Source: Winogradskya consettensis (GTDB taxonomy: Bacteria > Actinomycetota > Actinomycetes > Mycobacteriales > Micromonosporaceae). Taken from it: 64,000 nucleotides of DNA. Positions 1 to 8,632 of this stretch are shown one piece after another. Each line of letters starts with the position of its first letter. Position 1 is the stretch's first letter. A program made the position numbers and the translations under genes. Where the stretch lies: the NCBI RefSeq assembly GCF_018332715.1, contig NZ_BOQP01000058.1, positions 42,832-106,831 of the forward strand, given 5' to 3'. Under the pieces are notes generated by a model that was not told the DNA's origin, searched no databases, and saw only the letters and a list, made by a program, of their open reading frames with translations.

Positions 1-1168
1 TGGCCTTGCGGGTCCGATCCTCACTCGCTGGCATCAGGTGCGTGTATACCCGCAGAGTGAACCCTGGGTCGGAGTGACCAAGGTAGGTTGCCAGCGCCTT
101 TATGCTCTCTCCTGCGTCGAGAAGAGCTGAGGCGTAGAAGTGACGTAGTGCATGCATTCCAGTGGCTCGGGACCGGGTGATGTCGGCGGATGCAAGCGCC
201 GAGTGCCAGCAATGCTCGTTGAACCAGGTCCGGTTGATCGCGTTGCCACGGGTAGTCGGAAACATGAGCCGCGCCGTCACCCGCTGCGCGCTCTTCGGGT
301 CTTCCCACGGGAGCGTGACAGCAACCGGCGTAATCGTCTCCAAGTGCTTGTTTAGGATCACGCCGATGGCGTGCGGTAGGGGCACACGTCGATCTTGATC
401 GTTCTTCGGTAGCCCGAAGACCAGCCGGGAACGTACGCGCTTGACCTGACGGCGGATGTGGATCCAGCCCCCATCGAGGTCGACGTCGTCCCTCGCGAGG
501 CCGAGCATCTCCCCCTGGCGCATCCCGCACCCGCTACCCAGATCCGCAAGCGGACGATACCGAGCTGGCAGTCCGCTCCGAATCGCCTGGACGCGTTCGA
601 AGGTCCACGGGATCACCTTGCGTTCAGGAGGACGAGGCTTCGTCACGGACTTGGCGGAGCAGGGATTCTTTGCGATCCGCTCGTCATCAACGGCCGCGCC
701 GAGGATGCTTCCCAAGTGCGTGAAGGTGACAGCCCGCGTAGCCAGCGCGATGACCCCGACCATGCTCGTGTCCCACTCCCGGATGTGCGCCGGCTTGATG
801 GACGCGAGCTGACGACCGCCGAAGTACGGGTAGAGATGCTTCCGTACCCGGATCTCCGTCCCCTCGCGGGAAGACTCGTCCATGACCCGGGTGCGCAGCC
901 AAGACTCCGCGTACTCGCGGAACGTCATCTGGCCAGCCGCAGGGTCGATAAACGTACCCCGACGCATGTCCGACTCCACGGAGAGAAGGAAGTCCTCGGC
1001 GGCGCGCTTCTGCCGGTCGGGGAACGACTTCTTCAGCTCTCTACCATCCGGGCCGATGTACCGAGCCCGGTAGCGCAGGCCAACGCCGTACTGCTCGTGC
1101 TTGACCCGCTTAGGCTTGCCGTCTGGGCCTTTGATTGTCTTGTACCAGCGATCTTCGATGTGCCCCAT
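1..1168 (-). CDS. int: Tyrosine site-specific recombinase (AICE integrase), C-terminus cut by window edge
   Basis: Integrates and excises the element by recombining attP with a chromosomal att site, usually a tRNA gene in this family. The 389 visible residues run off the left edge. The N-terminal arm-binding and SAM-like core-binding region spans about residues 20-180. The catalytic domain shows the first Arg in GCGMRQGEMLGL (R217), HALRH (H339, R342), LGHSD (H365) and the nucleophile in LRVYTHL (Y375), so all catalytic residues are present. The ATG at 1168 overlaps the excisionase stop in a TGATG junction, typical of AICE xis-int pairs. The att site should lie just left of the window. Little of the C-terminus can be missing. 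Confidence 0.95.
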   Translation of the reverse strand, partial: MGHIEDRWYKTIKGPDGKPKRVKHEQYGVGLRYRARYIGPDGRELKKSFPDRQKRAAEDFLLSVESDMRRGTFIDPAAGQMTFREYAESWLRTRVMDESSREGTEIRVRKHLYPYFGGRQLASIKPAHIREWDTSMVGVIALATRAVTFTHLGSILGAAVDDERIAKNPCSAKSVTKPRPPERKVIPWTFERVQAIRSGLPARYRPLADLGSGCGMRQGEMLGLARDDVDLDGGWIHIRRQVKRVRSRLVFGLPKNDQDRRVPLPHAIGVILNKHLETITPVAVTLPWEDPKSAQRVTARLMFPTTRGNAINRTWFNEHCWHSALASADITRSRATGMHALRHFYASALLDAGESIKALATYLGHSDPGFTLRVYTHLMPASEDRTRKA

Positions 1169-1371
1169 CAGGAATCAGCTCTCATCTGATCGGCGAACCA
1201 CGAACGAACGGCGGCTGGGTCGTAACGCAGGTGACGACCTACGCGGCCAGCAGGAGGGCCATAGCGACGTTTGCGCCAGGCGTAAAGGGTCTGAACCGGA
1301 ACGCCCAGATAGGCGGCGACTTGATCTATCTCCCAGAGCACTTCGAGCGACGGCACGACTGAGGTGGTCAT
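1168..1371 (-). CDS. xis: Excisionase / AlpA-type helix-turn-helix protein
   Basis: This is a 67-residue MerR/AlpA-like winged-helix protein. The region with LWEIDQVAAYLGVP followed by TLYAWRKRRYGPP and HLRYDPAAVRSWF is the standard excisionase pattern: a helix-turn-helix, then a wing that reads the DNA. It should bend attachment-site DNA and push the integrase toward excision. It lies 41 nt downstream of the replication gene and overlaps the integrase start by one base, so replication, excision and integration genes are probably on one transcript. Function is assigned from family and position. Confidence 0.92.
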   Translation of the reverse strand: MTTSVVPSLEVLWEIDQVAAYLGVPVQTLYAWRKRRYGPPAGRVGRHLRYDPAAVRSWFADQMRADS

Positions 1372-1412
1372 CGGTCTCCTCTCGGCATGGCGGTGAGGTA
1401 GATGGGAGGCCT

Positions 1413-3191
1413 TCAGGCGGCGTACGCCGTCGAGGCCCCGGCTGTAGGCGGTGACGAGTCAGTTGCCGAAAGATCCTGGGAAGTGCCACCGCTCCCCCAC
1501 TGGCGAGCGTTGAGCTGTGCACGGCGTTGGATCCGCTGCGAGATCAACCGCAGAAGACGGTGTTCGAGCGGCGGGAGGTCGACGTCATCAGGTCGGGCGA
1601 GTTCCCATGCGATCGGCGACGGCTTGGCCTCCTGGTGGTCAGCCGGCGGTGCATCCTCAGCGGCGTCCGACACTCCAAGCAGCGCCTTGACCCAGGCGTG
1701 TGCGTCGGCGCGATGGTCGGCCAGGGTCTTGCCGGACCAGTTCCGCGAGACCAACACTCGCCGGCCGCCGATGCCCAACGTCGTCTTCTGGTGGACCTTG
1801 CTCTTGCAGTGACCGGGCCGCAGCTTGCCGTGTGCCTTCTTTGGCTGCACGCCATAGAGCAGCCAGTTCGCGCACCGATCCGAGCACGGCGTGACCCGGA
1901 GTTGGTGCCAGAGCCGGTCTGCATGGTCGCGTTGCGGGTCGCTGGTGATGGCGTGGCAGTCAGCCGCGGACTTGGTCACGTACTTCGTGATGTAACCGAT
2001 CGTCCGGCTCACATCGTCGGCGCCCGGGTCGACGCCCTTGGCCTTGACCTGCGGCCCGAACCGGGCGAGGTGCGCCGGCTCAGCGTCCGGATCGTCATCG
2101 ATGACGTCCAGCGCCTCATCCCACGTCGGCAGCACCGCACCGGTGTCCGGGTCGGCCCAGACCTCGCCGTCGAAGACCGGCGGCCGGTCGAACGCGTAGC
2201 GCAGCGTCGCCGTGGACGGCCACCACACCTGGTGATAGGTCGCCACGGCAACCTGCTCCAGCACGGCCCGTGGGATGGTGCCCCGGATGGCGAAGTGCGC
2301 GTGCGGAGCCAGGCGCCGCTGCGGCTCGACGCATCCGGCGTACTGAACATTCCAGCCGACCGCCCGCCGCAGGTTCTGCCAGTACCGATCGAGCAGCCGG
2401 GGGAAATGCACGGCATCCCAGGCCGCTCGCCGATAGTCATAGCGAGCCGGATCAACCGGCGTACCCAACTGCGGGTCATCTTCCGCGTGCCGCCGCCGGC
2501 ACGAGCAAGGCCGACCAGCCGGGATCGAATGCACCGCGCCGTAGCTGTCCAGGGTGAGGGTCAACCACATCGACGGCTGATGAGTGCTTCCGTCGCGCCC
2601 GACATAGGTGCGCCCAACCGTGCGTGCCTGGACCTTCTGCCGGGGCAGATCCGGTACATCCTGGCGCCGCCGAGTCGACCGCACCCGACGCGGCTGGTCA
2701 TCGTCCGCACCGTCCTCATCCCCGTGGTGCGGCGGCGCGACACGGCCCCGCAGCCCCTCAGCCGCAATAGCCTCCTCAACCTCCGCGATGGCCTCATCCA
2801 GCTCAGCAATCTGATCCCACTCGGCGTTTCGTTCGGCCTGCGCTCGATAGAACTCGAAGTGAGCCCGCAGCGAGATCAGCGCCTTCTGGTCCTCGGTCGC
2901 AGCGGCCGGCGGGGGCAGCGGTTCGTCAGTGCGGTGCCAGCCCTCGCGGATCTGCACCTGTCGGTAATGCCGTGACCGCTTCGCGCAGGGCGGGCACTTG
3001 CCCTCCAGCGTCGCCCCACAAGGCAGGTCAATCAGTTCCGTCTGCCCGGTGGTCAGGTCAGTACGGCGCAACGCAATCGGCCGGATGCAGACACCATGCT
3101 CGATGGCGAGGTTCTTGAGCGCGTCGACGGACCGGGGCAATGCCATGCGGGCCGCCCGCGAGCCCGGCCGGGGTGCTTCCAGGGTCGTCAC
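1413..3191 (-). CDS. Rolling-circle replication initiator (RepSA-like)
   Basis: A 592-residue initiator resembling pSAM2 RepSA and other actinobacterial plasmid Rep proteins. It would nick the element's double-strand origin and start rolling-circle replication after excision. The HUH motif is visible as APHAHFAIRG near residue 300, and the likely nicking tyrosine lies in GYITKYVTKSA, about 100 residues further on. A cysteine pair near the N-terminus (CPPC, with a C about eight residues before) suggests a small zinc site. The ATG at 3191 overlaps the preceding stop as ATGA, showing translational coupling to the transfer genes. No origin sequence was recognised. Confidence 0.9.
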   Translation of the reverse strand: MTTLEAPRPGSRAARMALPRSVDALKNLAIEHGVCIRPIALRRTDLTTGQTELIDLPCGATLEGKCPPCAKRSRHYRQVQIREGWHRTDEPLPPPAAATEDQKALISLRAHFEFYRAQAERNAEWDQIAELDEAIAEVEEAIAAEGLRGRVAPPHHGDEDGADDDQPRRVRSTRRRQDVPDLPRQKVQARTVGRTYVGRDGSTHQPSMWLTLTLDSYGAVHSIPAGRPCSCRRRHAEDDPQLGTPVDPARYDYRRAAWDAVHFPRLLDRYWQNLRRAVGWNVQYAGCVEPQRRLAPHAHFAIRGTIPRAVLEQVAVATYHQVWWPSTATLRYAFDRPPVFDGEVWADPDTGAVLPTWDEALDVIDDDPDAEPAHLARFGPQVKAKGVDPGADDVSRTIGYITKYVTKSAADCHAITSDPQRDHADRLWHQLRVTPCSDRCANWLLYGVQPKKAHGKLRPGHCKSKVHQKTTLGIGGRRVLVSRNWSGKTLADHRADAHAWVKALLGVSDAAEDAPPADHQEAKPSPIAWELARPDDVDLPPLEHRLLRLISQRIQRRAQLNARQWGSGGTSQDLSATDSSPPTAGASTAYAA

Positions 3192-3706
3192 GGGCGGGTC
3201 ACCTCCTGTCGGCTGAAGGCACCGGCCGGCATGGGCACCACGCCAGAGGGACGGTCAGCGATCGGCACGGCAACGACTTCGTCCGGCCGTTCGACGACCG
3301 GCACCGGGTCGCTCTTCTCCTTGTCGGCCGAAGAGAATTCGCCGAGCACAAGGTGAACCAGGGCGATGAACGCCAGCGCGGGCACAGCGGACAGCACCCA
3401 GGCGGACAGGCCACTCGGCGCTACGGCGAGCTGAGCTGCCAACGAAAACGCCCCCGCGGCCAACATCAGAAAGATTGCGTAGCCGATGCCCTGTCCCTTG
3501 CGCTTACGCCGCCGGATCACCAAGTACGCGGCCATCGGCACGAGGTCAGCGACGACCGCGTTGACCCAGCCGAAAGCGTCGGATGCCCCCGGCGCGGCGT
3601 GGCGCATGGTCCAGTCGTGCATGTGGGTGAAGGACGCTCCCCCAGCGGCGACCGCTACGACGGTGAGGATCAGCGCGAGCAGGCCGGCTTCCAGTCGCTC
3701 GGTCAC
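3188..3706 (-). CDS. DUF2637 / SpdB-like membrane protein of the transfer operon
   Basis: A 172-residue membrane protein with an N-terminal helix (about 8-25), a conserved segment SFTHMHDWT, and further hydrophobic helices at about 45-62, 75-95 and 100-122. A charged Pro-rich cytoplasmic tail follows. DUF2637 proteins recur beside the FtsK-like transfer ATPase of actinomycete plasmids and AICEs, where the Spd proteins help spread the element between hyphal compartments. It overlaps both neighbours by four bases (ATGA), so it is co-translated with the translocase and Rep. The exact role is inferred from position. Confidence 0.8.
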   Translation of the reverse strand: MTERLEAGLLALILTVVAVAAGGASFTHMHDWTMRHAAPGASDAFGWVNAVVADLVPMAAYLVIRRRKRKGQGIGYAIFLMLAAGAFSLAAQLAVAPSGLSAWVLSAVPALAFIALVHLVLGEFSSADKEKSDPVPVVERPDEVVAVPIADRPSGVVPMPAGAFSRQEVTRP

Positions 3707-5121
3707 GCGGCATCACCATCGATGACCTGGACACGGCCGTAAATGTCAGCCATGTCGCGGATTTCGTCATCGGTCAGGTACGAGAACCGAACCCGCATCG
3801 GCGTGGGGTCACCGTCGAGCGCGACGTACCCGACACCGGGTGCCGTCTCCGAGATCCGGTCACACAGCGCTCCCCGATCCCGCATGCCGTCCCCGAGGAC
3901 GAGATCCACTTCGTTGGACTCGGACAGCCGCAGCGCAATCCGGGTAGGAAACAGCCCGCGAGCAGGCAGTACTTCCTTGCGAGGGTCCTGCAAGCAGGCG
4001 ACGACGTGAACCCCGACAGCCCGGCCCTGCGTGAGCACGATGCCAAGCGCGGCCTTGATGCGGTCTTTGAGATGCCGATCCGTCAGGTACGCGGTCAGGT
4101 TCGCCAGCTCGTCGATGACCAGGACGATGAGCGGCTCACCAAGAGACGGAACGTGCTGACGCGTACGCCCCATGAGCCGCGCAGCCCGCCGCTGAGTCTC
4201 AGCCGCAGCAGCTTCCAGCAAGTCGGCCTGTGCGGCGAAGTCCTTGCTGGCGAAGCGGTCGAACAGCGGCAGCCCGATCCCGAGCTCCATCCCGCCCTTG
4301 GGGTCGAGTCCCCACAGCCGCACGAGTCCGGTCCCGACCCCGCCGGCCAGTGCCCGGACGATGGACCAGATCACCGAGCCCTTACCCGCGCCGGTCGCGC
4401 CGACGACGAGCACCTGTGTCCCGAACAGCCGCAGGTCGAAGACCTCGCCGTCTTCTTGCCGAGCAACGGGCAGCGCCATGAAGTCCGGAACCCCGGTGAC
4501 CGGGAACGGCGGTACGAGTTTCACGAGCGGGTCACCCCGCAGCACAGCCAGCAGAACGGTGCTGAAGGTCGGTCCGGGCATGGCCTTGACCTGGCGAACC
4601 CCGAACGTGTGGGCAAGCCGTTCGGAGACGTGCCCGAAGTCGTCCGGGATCTGCCCGGTGACCATGCGAACCAGGACCAGGTCTGTCCCGGGTCGGCACC
4701 GGACGCGCTGGAGGACGGGCAGCACGGTCTGACCGTCGTACGACACAGACAGCTTCGCCGTGACCATGGCCGCCTGCCAGTGCCGCCGGTACGTCCACCG
4801 CCGGAACCGGGCCAGAATCGGATACCAGCCGAAACGCAGGAAAGACGCCCGGTTCCCCAGGTTCCAGATGGTGGCTGCCACCGCGACACCGAGAACGGTG
4901 AACGTCGGCCCCTGCCAGTCGAATGCGGCGTACATCCACAGCAGCCCGGAGGACGGCAGCGTGATCCACCAGAAGCGGAAGTAGCCGATGACCATCCAGG
5001 CCAGGCCTTTGACCGCCGACCAGAACATGACCAGCCAGACCGGAAGACGGACCACGGGCGTGCGTACGTTGAACGGTGCGGTCGGGATGGCCTCACCGCG
5101 GATGACGTTGATGAACGGCAT
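3703..5121 (-). CDS. FtsK/SpoIIIE-family DNA translocase (TraSA-like conjugation ATPase)
   Basis: A 472-residue protein that would pump double-stranded element DNA into the recipient, the hallmark of Streptomyces-type conjugation with a single transfer ATPase. Two membrane segments lie near residues 25-75. The P-loop is GATGAGKGS near residue 235 and the Walker B strand is LIVLVIDEL near residue 325. The family usually recognises short clt repeats through a C-terminal winged helix. The chosen ATG at 5121 follows GGGAGG and overlaps the upstream stop as TGATG. A longer in-frame reading to 5271 would overlap the upstream gene and is unlikely. Confidence 0.93.
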   Translation of the reverse strand: MPFINVIRGEAIPTAPFNVRTPVVRLPVWLVMFWSAVKGLAWMVIGYFRFWWITLPSSGLLWMYAAFDWQGPTFTVLGVAVAATIWNLGNRASFLRFGWYPILARFRRWTYRRHWQAAMVTAKLSVSYDGQTVLPVLQRVRCRPGTDLVLVRMVTGQIPDDFGHVSERLAHTFGVRQVKAMPGPTFSTVLLAVLRGDPLVKLVPPFPVTGVPDFMALPVARQEDGEVFDLRLFGTQVLVVGATGAGKGSVIWSIVRALAGGVGTGLVRLWGLDPKGGMELGIGLPLFDRFASKDFAAQADLLEAAAAETQRRAARLMGRTRQHVPSLGEPLIVLVIDELANLTAYLTDRHLKDRIKAALGIVLTQGRAVGVHVVACLQDPRKEVLPARGLFPTRIALRLSESNEVDLVLGDGMRDRGALCDRISETAPGVGYVALDGDPTPMRVRFSYLTDDEIRDMADIYGRVQVIDGDAA

Positions 5122-5507
5122 CACGACACCTCCCGCAACGGGAACAGCGCGCCCTGCCCGGACGAGTGGCCGCGTCGCTGGACTCGCCGGCGCACAGACC
5201 GGGCGGGCAGGATGGCCGGCGGTTCGCCTTCTGGGGGTTCCGGCACGGAGCGGATCATGGTCGGGAGCCACCGCCCGCGACCGAGGACGGCGCGTAGGTC
5301 TTCCGGGTAGCTGACGTGCGGTGCGATCAGGTCCGGGTCGAGGTGGCGGAGCTTGACCAGCGTTCGAGCCAAAGCGGCGGCACCGGCGGCGATCTCGACC
5401 AGGGCGGCCACACGGACGGTGTCGGAAGGAACGGTGGTGTAGACCTCGCGGGCGGTTCGCAGTGCGGGACCGGCGAGCAGGGCGACCGTGCGGCGATGCG
5501 TCTTCAC
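5121..5507 (-). CDS. AICE protein of unknown function
   Basis: A 128-residue protein that I do not recognise. It has an alanine-rich helical middle (about 30-55) and a basic, arginine-rich C-terminus. It has no clear membrane segment or signal peptide. A GTG start at 5507 is preceded by GGGAGGG. It overlaps the translocase start by one base, so it is surely part of the transfer operon. Small non-conserved proteins at this position are common in AICEs. It may be a DNA-binding or transfer accessory protein, but nothing visible proves that. Confidence 0.75.
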   Translation of the reverse strand: MKTHRRTVALLAGPALRTAREVYTTVPSDTVRVAALVEIAAGAAALARTLVKLRHLDPDLIAPHVSYPEDLRAVLGRGRWLPTMIRSVPEPPEGEPPAILPARSVRRRVQRRGHSSGQGALFPLREVS

Positions 5508-5653
5508 CGGACCCTCCCGGCGGTGCGCGTCGTGTTCCGGGCAGCGTGAACTAGCGTGGGCATTGCAGCCTCTTTCGCTTCAAGGGATGGGGCTGAGCAC
5601 CGGGGGCGGGAGTCGTCTTGCCGGAGGAAGCCCGCCCCCTGGTGCGCTAGCTG

Positions 5654-6085
5654 TCAGGCCGCTTTACGCGCGCCTGTCTTTTGCGGTTCCGTCATGGCGC
5701 TCGCGCGGATCGACCACGCCTGTCGCGCCCGACACTTCGCGCTGTTTCCCTTGCACCGCTGCGAATCGACGTACGGCGTCAGCGTCACGTCGGTGAACTC
5801 CACCATCGGCGGGTAGCCCGGCACGACCGAGGTCGGCGGTACGGGCTGGTGGTCAGCGATGACCTTGATCTTGAATTCGTTGGACGCCCCGAACTTCCCG
5901 GCCTGCGGGTCGAGGTCGATCACCTTGACCAGCCACACCCGCGTGCCGGTTTCCTTGTCCCGAACCTGATCGTCGGCCTGCCCGCGCTTCTCGAAGTCCG
6001 TCGCAGGTTCCACACCGAGGAACAGAGCACCGTGCGGAGCGATGTACTCCCACGGCACCGGGATCTTGATCGAGCTGGGAATCAC
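5654..6085 (-). CDS. First gene of the AICE transfer/replication operon, unknown function
   Basis: A 143-residue protein with a GTG start at 6085 behind GGAGGGGAG. It looks soluble: beta-rich in the middle (RVWLVKVIDLD, EFKIKVIAD) and basic with two cysteines toward the C-terminus (RCKGNSAKCRARQAW). Comparable proteins open AICE operons in Streptomyces and Micromonosporaceae, but I know no proven function. An OB-like or ssDNA-binding role is only a guess. Two operator-like inverted repeats lie 22-85 bp upstream, so its promoter is probably the switch for the whole leftward operon. Confidence 0.75.
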   Translation of the reverse strand: MIPSSIKIPVPWEYIAPHGALFLGVEPATDFEKRGQADDQVRDKETGTRVWLVKVIDLDPQAGKFGASNEFKIKVIADHQPVPPTSVVPGYPPMVEFTDVTLTPYVDSQRCKGNSAKCRARQAWSIRASAMTEPQKTGARKAA

Positions 6086-6106
6086 AAACGGCTCCCCTCC
6101 GTCAGA

Positions 6107-6130
6107 ACCTGGCTACTTGACTAACCAAGT
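6107..6130. promoter_or_regulatory. Operator-like imperfect inverted repeat upstream of the transfer operon
   Basis: ACCTGGCTA (6107-6115) runs into ACTTGACTAACCAAGT (6115-6130), an imperfect palindrome with ACTTG/CAAGT arms. Its half-sites match the perfect palindrome 25 bp away. It lies just upstream of the GTG at 6085, where a repressor would block the transfer operon promoter. It is probably bound by one of the two GntR proteins nearby. Confidence 0.5.
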
Positions 6131-6154
6131 TGGACCGAAGTTAGCACATGGCCA

Positions 6155-6170
6155 ACCTGGCTAGCCAGGT
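6155..6170. promoter_or_regulatory. Perfect 16-bp palindrome, candidate GntR operator
   Basis: ACCTGGCTAGCCAGGT is a perfect palindrome between the 3' end of the GntR/UTRA gene and the start of the leftward transfer operon. The inner 14 bp recur exactly at 7737-7750, in front of the second GntR gene. Size and symmetry fit a GntR dimer site. Confidence 0.65.
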
Positions 6171-6186
6171 GAATGCACAGTGGACG

Positions 6187-6918
6187 TTAGCGCAGTCTGA
6201 AAACGTCATGCAGGCCTTGCGGCGGCACCGGGTTGACAAGGTCGAAGACCAGTAGCGGCTGACCCGTCGAATTCCGAACAATCAACAGGCTGACCAGCGC
6301 CGACGTACCCAACTTGAGAGCAAGCAAAGTCGCTTCACGCTTCGACACCGGCCGGACCGAGAGCCGTTCGACTACGTCAGTCACCGCATGCCTCTGCCGG
6401 CGCTCGAAGTGGTCCAACGCTCCCTCACGCAGCAGCCCAGGGGCATGAAACGCAGTTCCCCCGGCCGATCCCACCGGGACAAACACGGTGTTGAGGGTCG
6501 GCCGATCACTGTCATCGGGCGCCATGAGTCGCTGCCTCGCGACGACCAACTCTCCGACAGGTATCGCAAGAGCCGCCGCAATGCGCTCCGACGACGGCGC
6601 ACGTCCCGCAGCAATCAGGGAGGCAGCACCCACCTCCGCAGCACGCAATGCTTCGCCGATGCGAGTCGGTGGCTGCAAGGCGGCGACTGGCGGCGGTCCG
6701 AGCACGATGCGGCCCTTGCCCTTGACGCCCTCGATGTACCCGAGCTGCCGCAGGTATTCGAGCGCCTTCACGACGGTGGAACGCGACGCACCGAACTCAG
6801 CCACCAGTTGCGCTTCACTCGGCAGCATCGACCCCGGTCCGTAGGCACCGGTCGTGATGCGTGACTGCAAGGTATTCGCGATGGCTGCGTACTTCGCCAG
6901 AACGGGATTGATTGGCAC
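6187..6918 (-). CDS. GntR-family regulator with UTRA domain (KorSA-like)
   Basis: A 243-residue repressor candidate. The N-terminal winged helix (about residues 5-70) carries the GntR pattern GSMLPSEAQLVAEFGASRST, and the C-terminal UTRA ligand-binding fold ends in VFDLVNPVPPQG. In pSAM2, the GntR protein KorSA represses the activator of replication and transfer, and this gene lies in the equivalent place upstream of the operon. The GTG at 6918 follows GGAGAA at a good distance. A longer reading to 6999 adds an implausible cysteine-containing leader. Its likely target is the palindrome just downstream of it. Confidence 0.88.
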   Translation of the reverse strand: MPINPVLAKYAAIANTLQSRITTGAYGPGSMLPSEAQLVAEFGASRSTVVKALEYLRQLGYIEGVKGKGRIVLGPPPVAALQPPTRIGEALRAAEVGAASLIAAGRAPSSERIAAALAIPVGELVVARQRLMAPDDSDRPTLNTVFVPVGSAGGTAFHAPGLLREGALDHFERRQRHAVTDVVERLSVRPVSKREATLLALKLGTSALVSLLIVRNSTGQPLLVFDLVNPVPPQGLHDVFRLR

Positions 6919-7053
6919 GCGCGCTTCTCCGCAACGTGAGTCATAGCAACGAATCGCGGCTTGTCCGCGTCCTGCGGCGAAGCCGTCAGGCAGTTCCAAG
7001 CGCCGGCTTCTCTTCCGCGCACGGTGATAGTTCTTGAGCGTGCCGCCGACGGC

Positions 7054-7419
7054 TCATTGCGCAGGCACGACGACGAGCCTTCCCCGCACCTCAGCTACCA
7101 CTTCGTGCAGCTTCCTTCTGAATCGCTTGCTGATGTCGTCGCCGTCATCCTTGGCGCACCACCACCGCCACGCGGCCAGGGCGTAAACGAGTGGGCTCCA
7201 CCAGCGCAGCTCATCGTGGGTGACGTCCCACAGGGGACGAAGAAGGAGTTCAGCGAGCGCGGGCCACTTCGTCGAGAACCAGAAGCTGTAGGCCAGAAGC
7301 CTCACATCTACACCGTCGCCGCCCCTGCACTCCCGCAGGACGAACCCGCTCAGGAGGTAAACCACGTATGCGGAGGCCCCGTACGAAGTAAGGAAAGCCT
7401 GTGTGCCCTCGAAGTCCAC
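7054..7419 (-). CDS. Small AICE protein, possibly membrane-associated
   Basis: A 121-residue protein of unknown function. The segment SAYVVYLLSGFVL and a second one around WWSPLVYALAAW are hydrophobic enough to touch the membrane, and the C-terminus is basic and helical. The GTG at 7419 is preceded by GGGGAGA. A longer in-frame reading to 7620 contains an arginine-rich leader that looks like noncoding translation. It sits between the two GntR genes. It may help transfer or spread, but that rests on neighbourhood only. Confidence 0.55.
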   Translation of the reverse strand: MDFEGTQAFLTSYGASAYVVYLLSGFVLRECRGGDGVDVRLLAYSFWFSTKWPALAELLLRPLWDVTHDELRWWSPLVYALAAWRWWCAKDDGDDISKRFRRKLHEVVAEVRGRLVVVPAQ

Positions 7420-7660
7420 CGATCTCCCCTTCGCCAGCGCGTGACCAGCGCGATCCCGCCGGCGTTGCGCGCTCTTGACGGCGTCTCGCGACCTGCCACC
7501 GCGACCTGTGCAATCACCGGCCAGTCCACGTGCACCAATGCCAGGACGGAGCAGGCCCAGCGAGGGGCTCAACCTGCAATCCGTCCCGGCATCAGCGCGT
7601 CTCCCGCTAAGCAAGATCAACCGCGTACACAGCGAATAACAGCCGAGCGGGGCTTTATTT

Positions 7661-7677
7661 GACTAGCTTGGCTAGTC
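7661..7677. promoter_or_regulatory. Inverted repeat GACTAGC-TTG-GCTAGTC upstream of GntR-HAD-APH operon
   Basis: Perfect 7-bp arms with a 3-bp spacer, sharing the TAGC/GCTA core with the nearby palindromes. A TTGACT that could serve as a -35 box overlaps its left edge. It probably belongs to the same operator set. Confidence 0.5.
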
Positions 7678-7736
7678 ATATTGACCGTACGGCGCCCGGT
7701 CGGCACACGCAAGCAGCTACAGGCTCATATTTCCAA

Positions 7737-7750
7737 CCTGGCTAGCCAGG
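7737..7750. promoter_or_regulatory. Second copy of the CCTGGCTAGCCAGG palindrome
   Basis: Identical over 14 bp to the palindrome at 6156-6169. It ends 21 bp before the GTG of the GntR gene, where it would overlap the promoter or transcription start. This supports autoregulation of the trio and cross-control with the transfer operon. Confidence 0.65.
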
Positions 7751-7771
7751 CTTTACAGTTCAGGAGTGAAC

Positions 7772-8632
7772 GTGGAAGCCCGCGACCTCGAAGACCTGGA
7801 GCCGGACGACGCCCGTCCGGCTTCCCAACAGATCGCAAACGTGCTGCGCGCGGCGATCCTCACGCGACGCTTCGCCCCGGGCGAACGCCTGCCCTCCCAG
7901 AACGACCTGTCCGAGCGCTACGGCGTCGCCCGCGAGACGGTCAAGTCAGCGCTGCGCATCCTTCGCGATGACCGCCTGGTTGTCAGCCGCCAAGGCAGCG
8001 GCGCATTCGTCCGCGCCCAAACCGAGCGCCCGGTCGGCCTGCGCCCCCACGTCGAGGCGGCGTTCGAGCAGCCTCACGTCACTATCGACTTTGCCGGCTT
8101 TTCCAGTGAGACCCTGCAAGGTGCGATCCAAGAACCGCTCGACAAGATCCGGGCAGGTCGTCTCACTCCCGAGTCACTGGCGATCAGGATCCTGCTGCCG
8201 GACCTGAACCAGCCCACAATCGTTCCCTCCCGGGCCGACCCCCAGGCCGACGATCCCGCCGTACGCGAACGAGCCGCCCGTATCGTCCGCCGGCACACCG
8301 AGGCAATCGCCGAGTCCGTATCAGAACTTTCCATCTTCGGCCTGGTCCGCAATGCCACCACCGAGATCCGCTGCTACGGCACAACCGTGCAATCCAAGAT
8401 GTATATCCTCAACCGCAACGAGGTCTTCTTCGGCTTCTACCCGGTCATCCAGAACACGGTCTTGGTCGACAAGCAGCCGGTCCCCATCTTCGACGTCCTC
8501 GGCAAAGACGTCCCGCTCTTCCACTACGTCACCAGCGGCGAAGAGGACGACGCCGGCGACCAGTTCGTCCAGCAATCCCGAACCTGGTTCGACAGCATCT
8601 GGACCACAATCGCCCACGACTACATCCCATGA
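7772..8632 (+). CDS. GntR-type regulator with non-UTRA C-terminal domain
   Basis: A 286-residue protein. Residues of about 13-78 form a GntR winged helix (GERLPSQNDLSERYGVARET). The remaining 200 residues are neither UTRA nor FCD. They alternate beta strands and helices (IRILLPD, EIRCYGTTVQSKMYILN, VFFGFYPVIQNTVLV) and end in an aromatic segment (TWFDSIW), reminiscent of PLD-like/DUF5919-type sensor domains in some actinobacterial regulators; that likeness is tentative. The GTG at 7772 follows AGGAG; an upstream in-frame GTG at 7766 is too close to that site. The stop overlaps the HAD start as ATGA. It probably senses a ligand handled by the next two enzymes. Confidence 0.85.
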   Translation: MEARDLEDLEPDDARPASQQIANVLRAAILTRRFAPGERLPSQNDLSERYGVARETVKSALRILRDDRLVVSRQGSGAFVRAQTERPVGLRPHVEAAFEQPHVTIDFAGFSSETLQGAIQEPLDKIRAGRLTPESLAIRILLPDLNQPTIVPSRADPQADDPAVRERAARIVRRHTEAIAESVSELSIFGLVRNATTEIRCYGTTVQSKMYILNRNEVFFGFYPVIQNTVLVDKQPVPIFDVLGKDVPLFHYVTSGEEDDAGDQFVQQSRTWFDSIWTTIAHDYIP

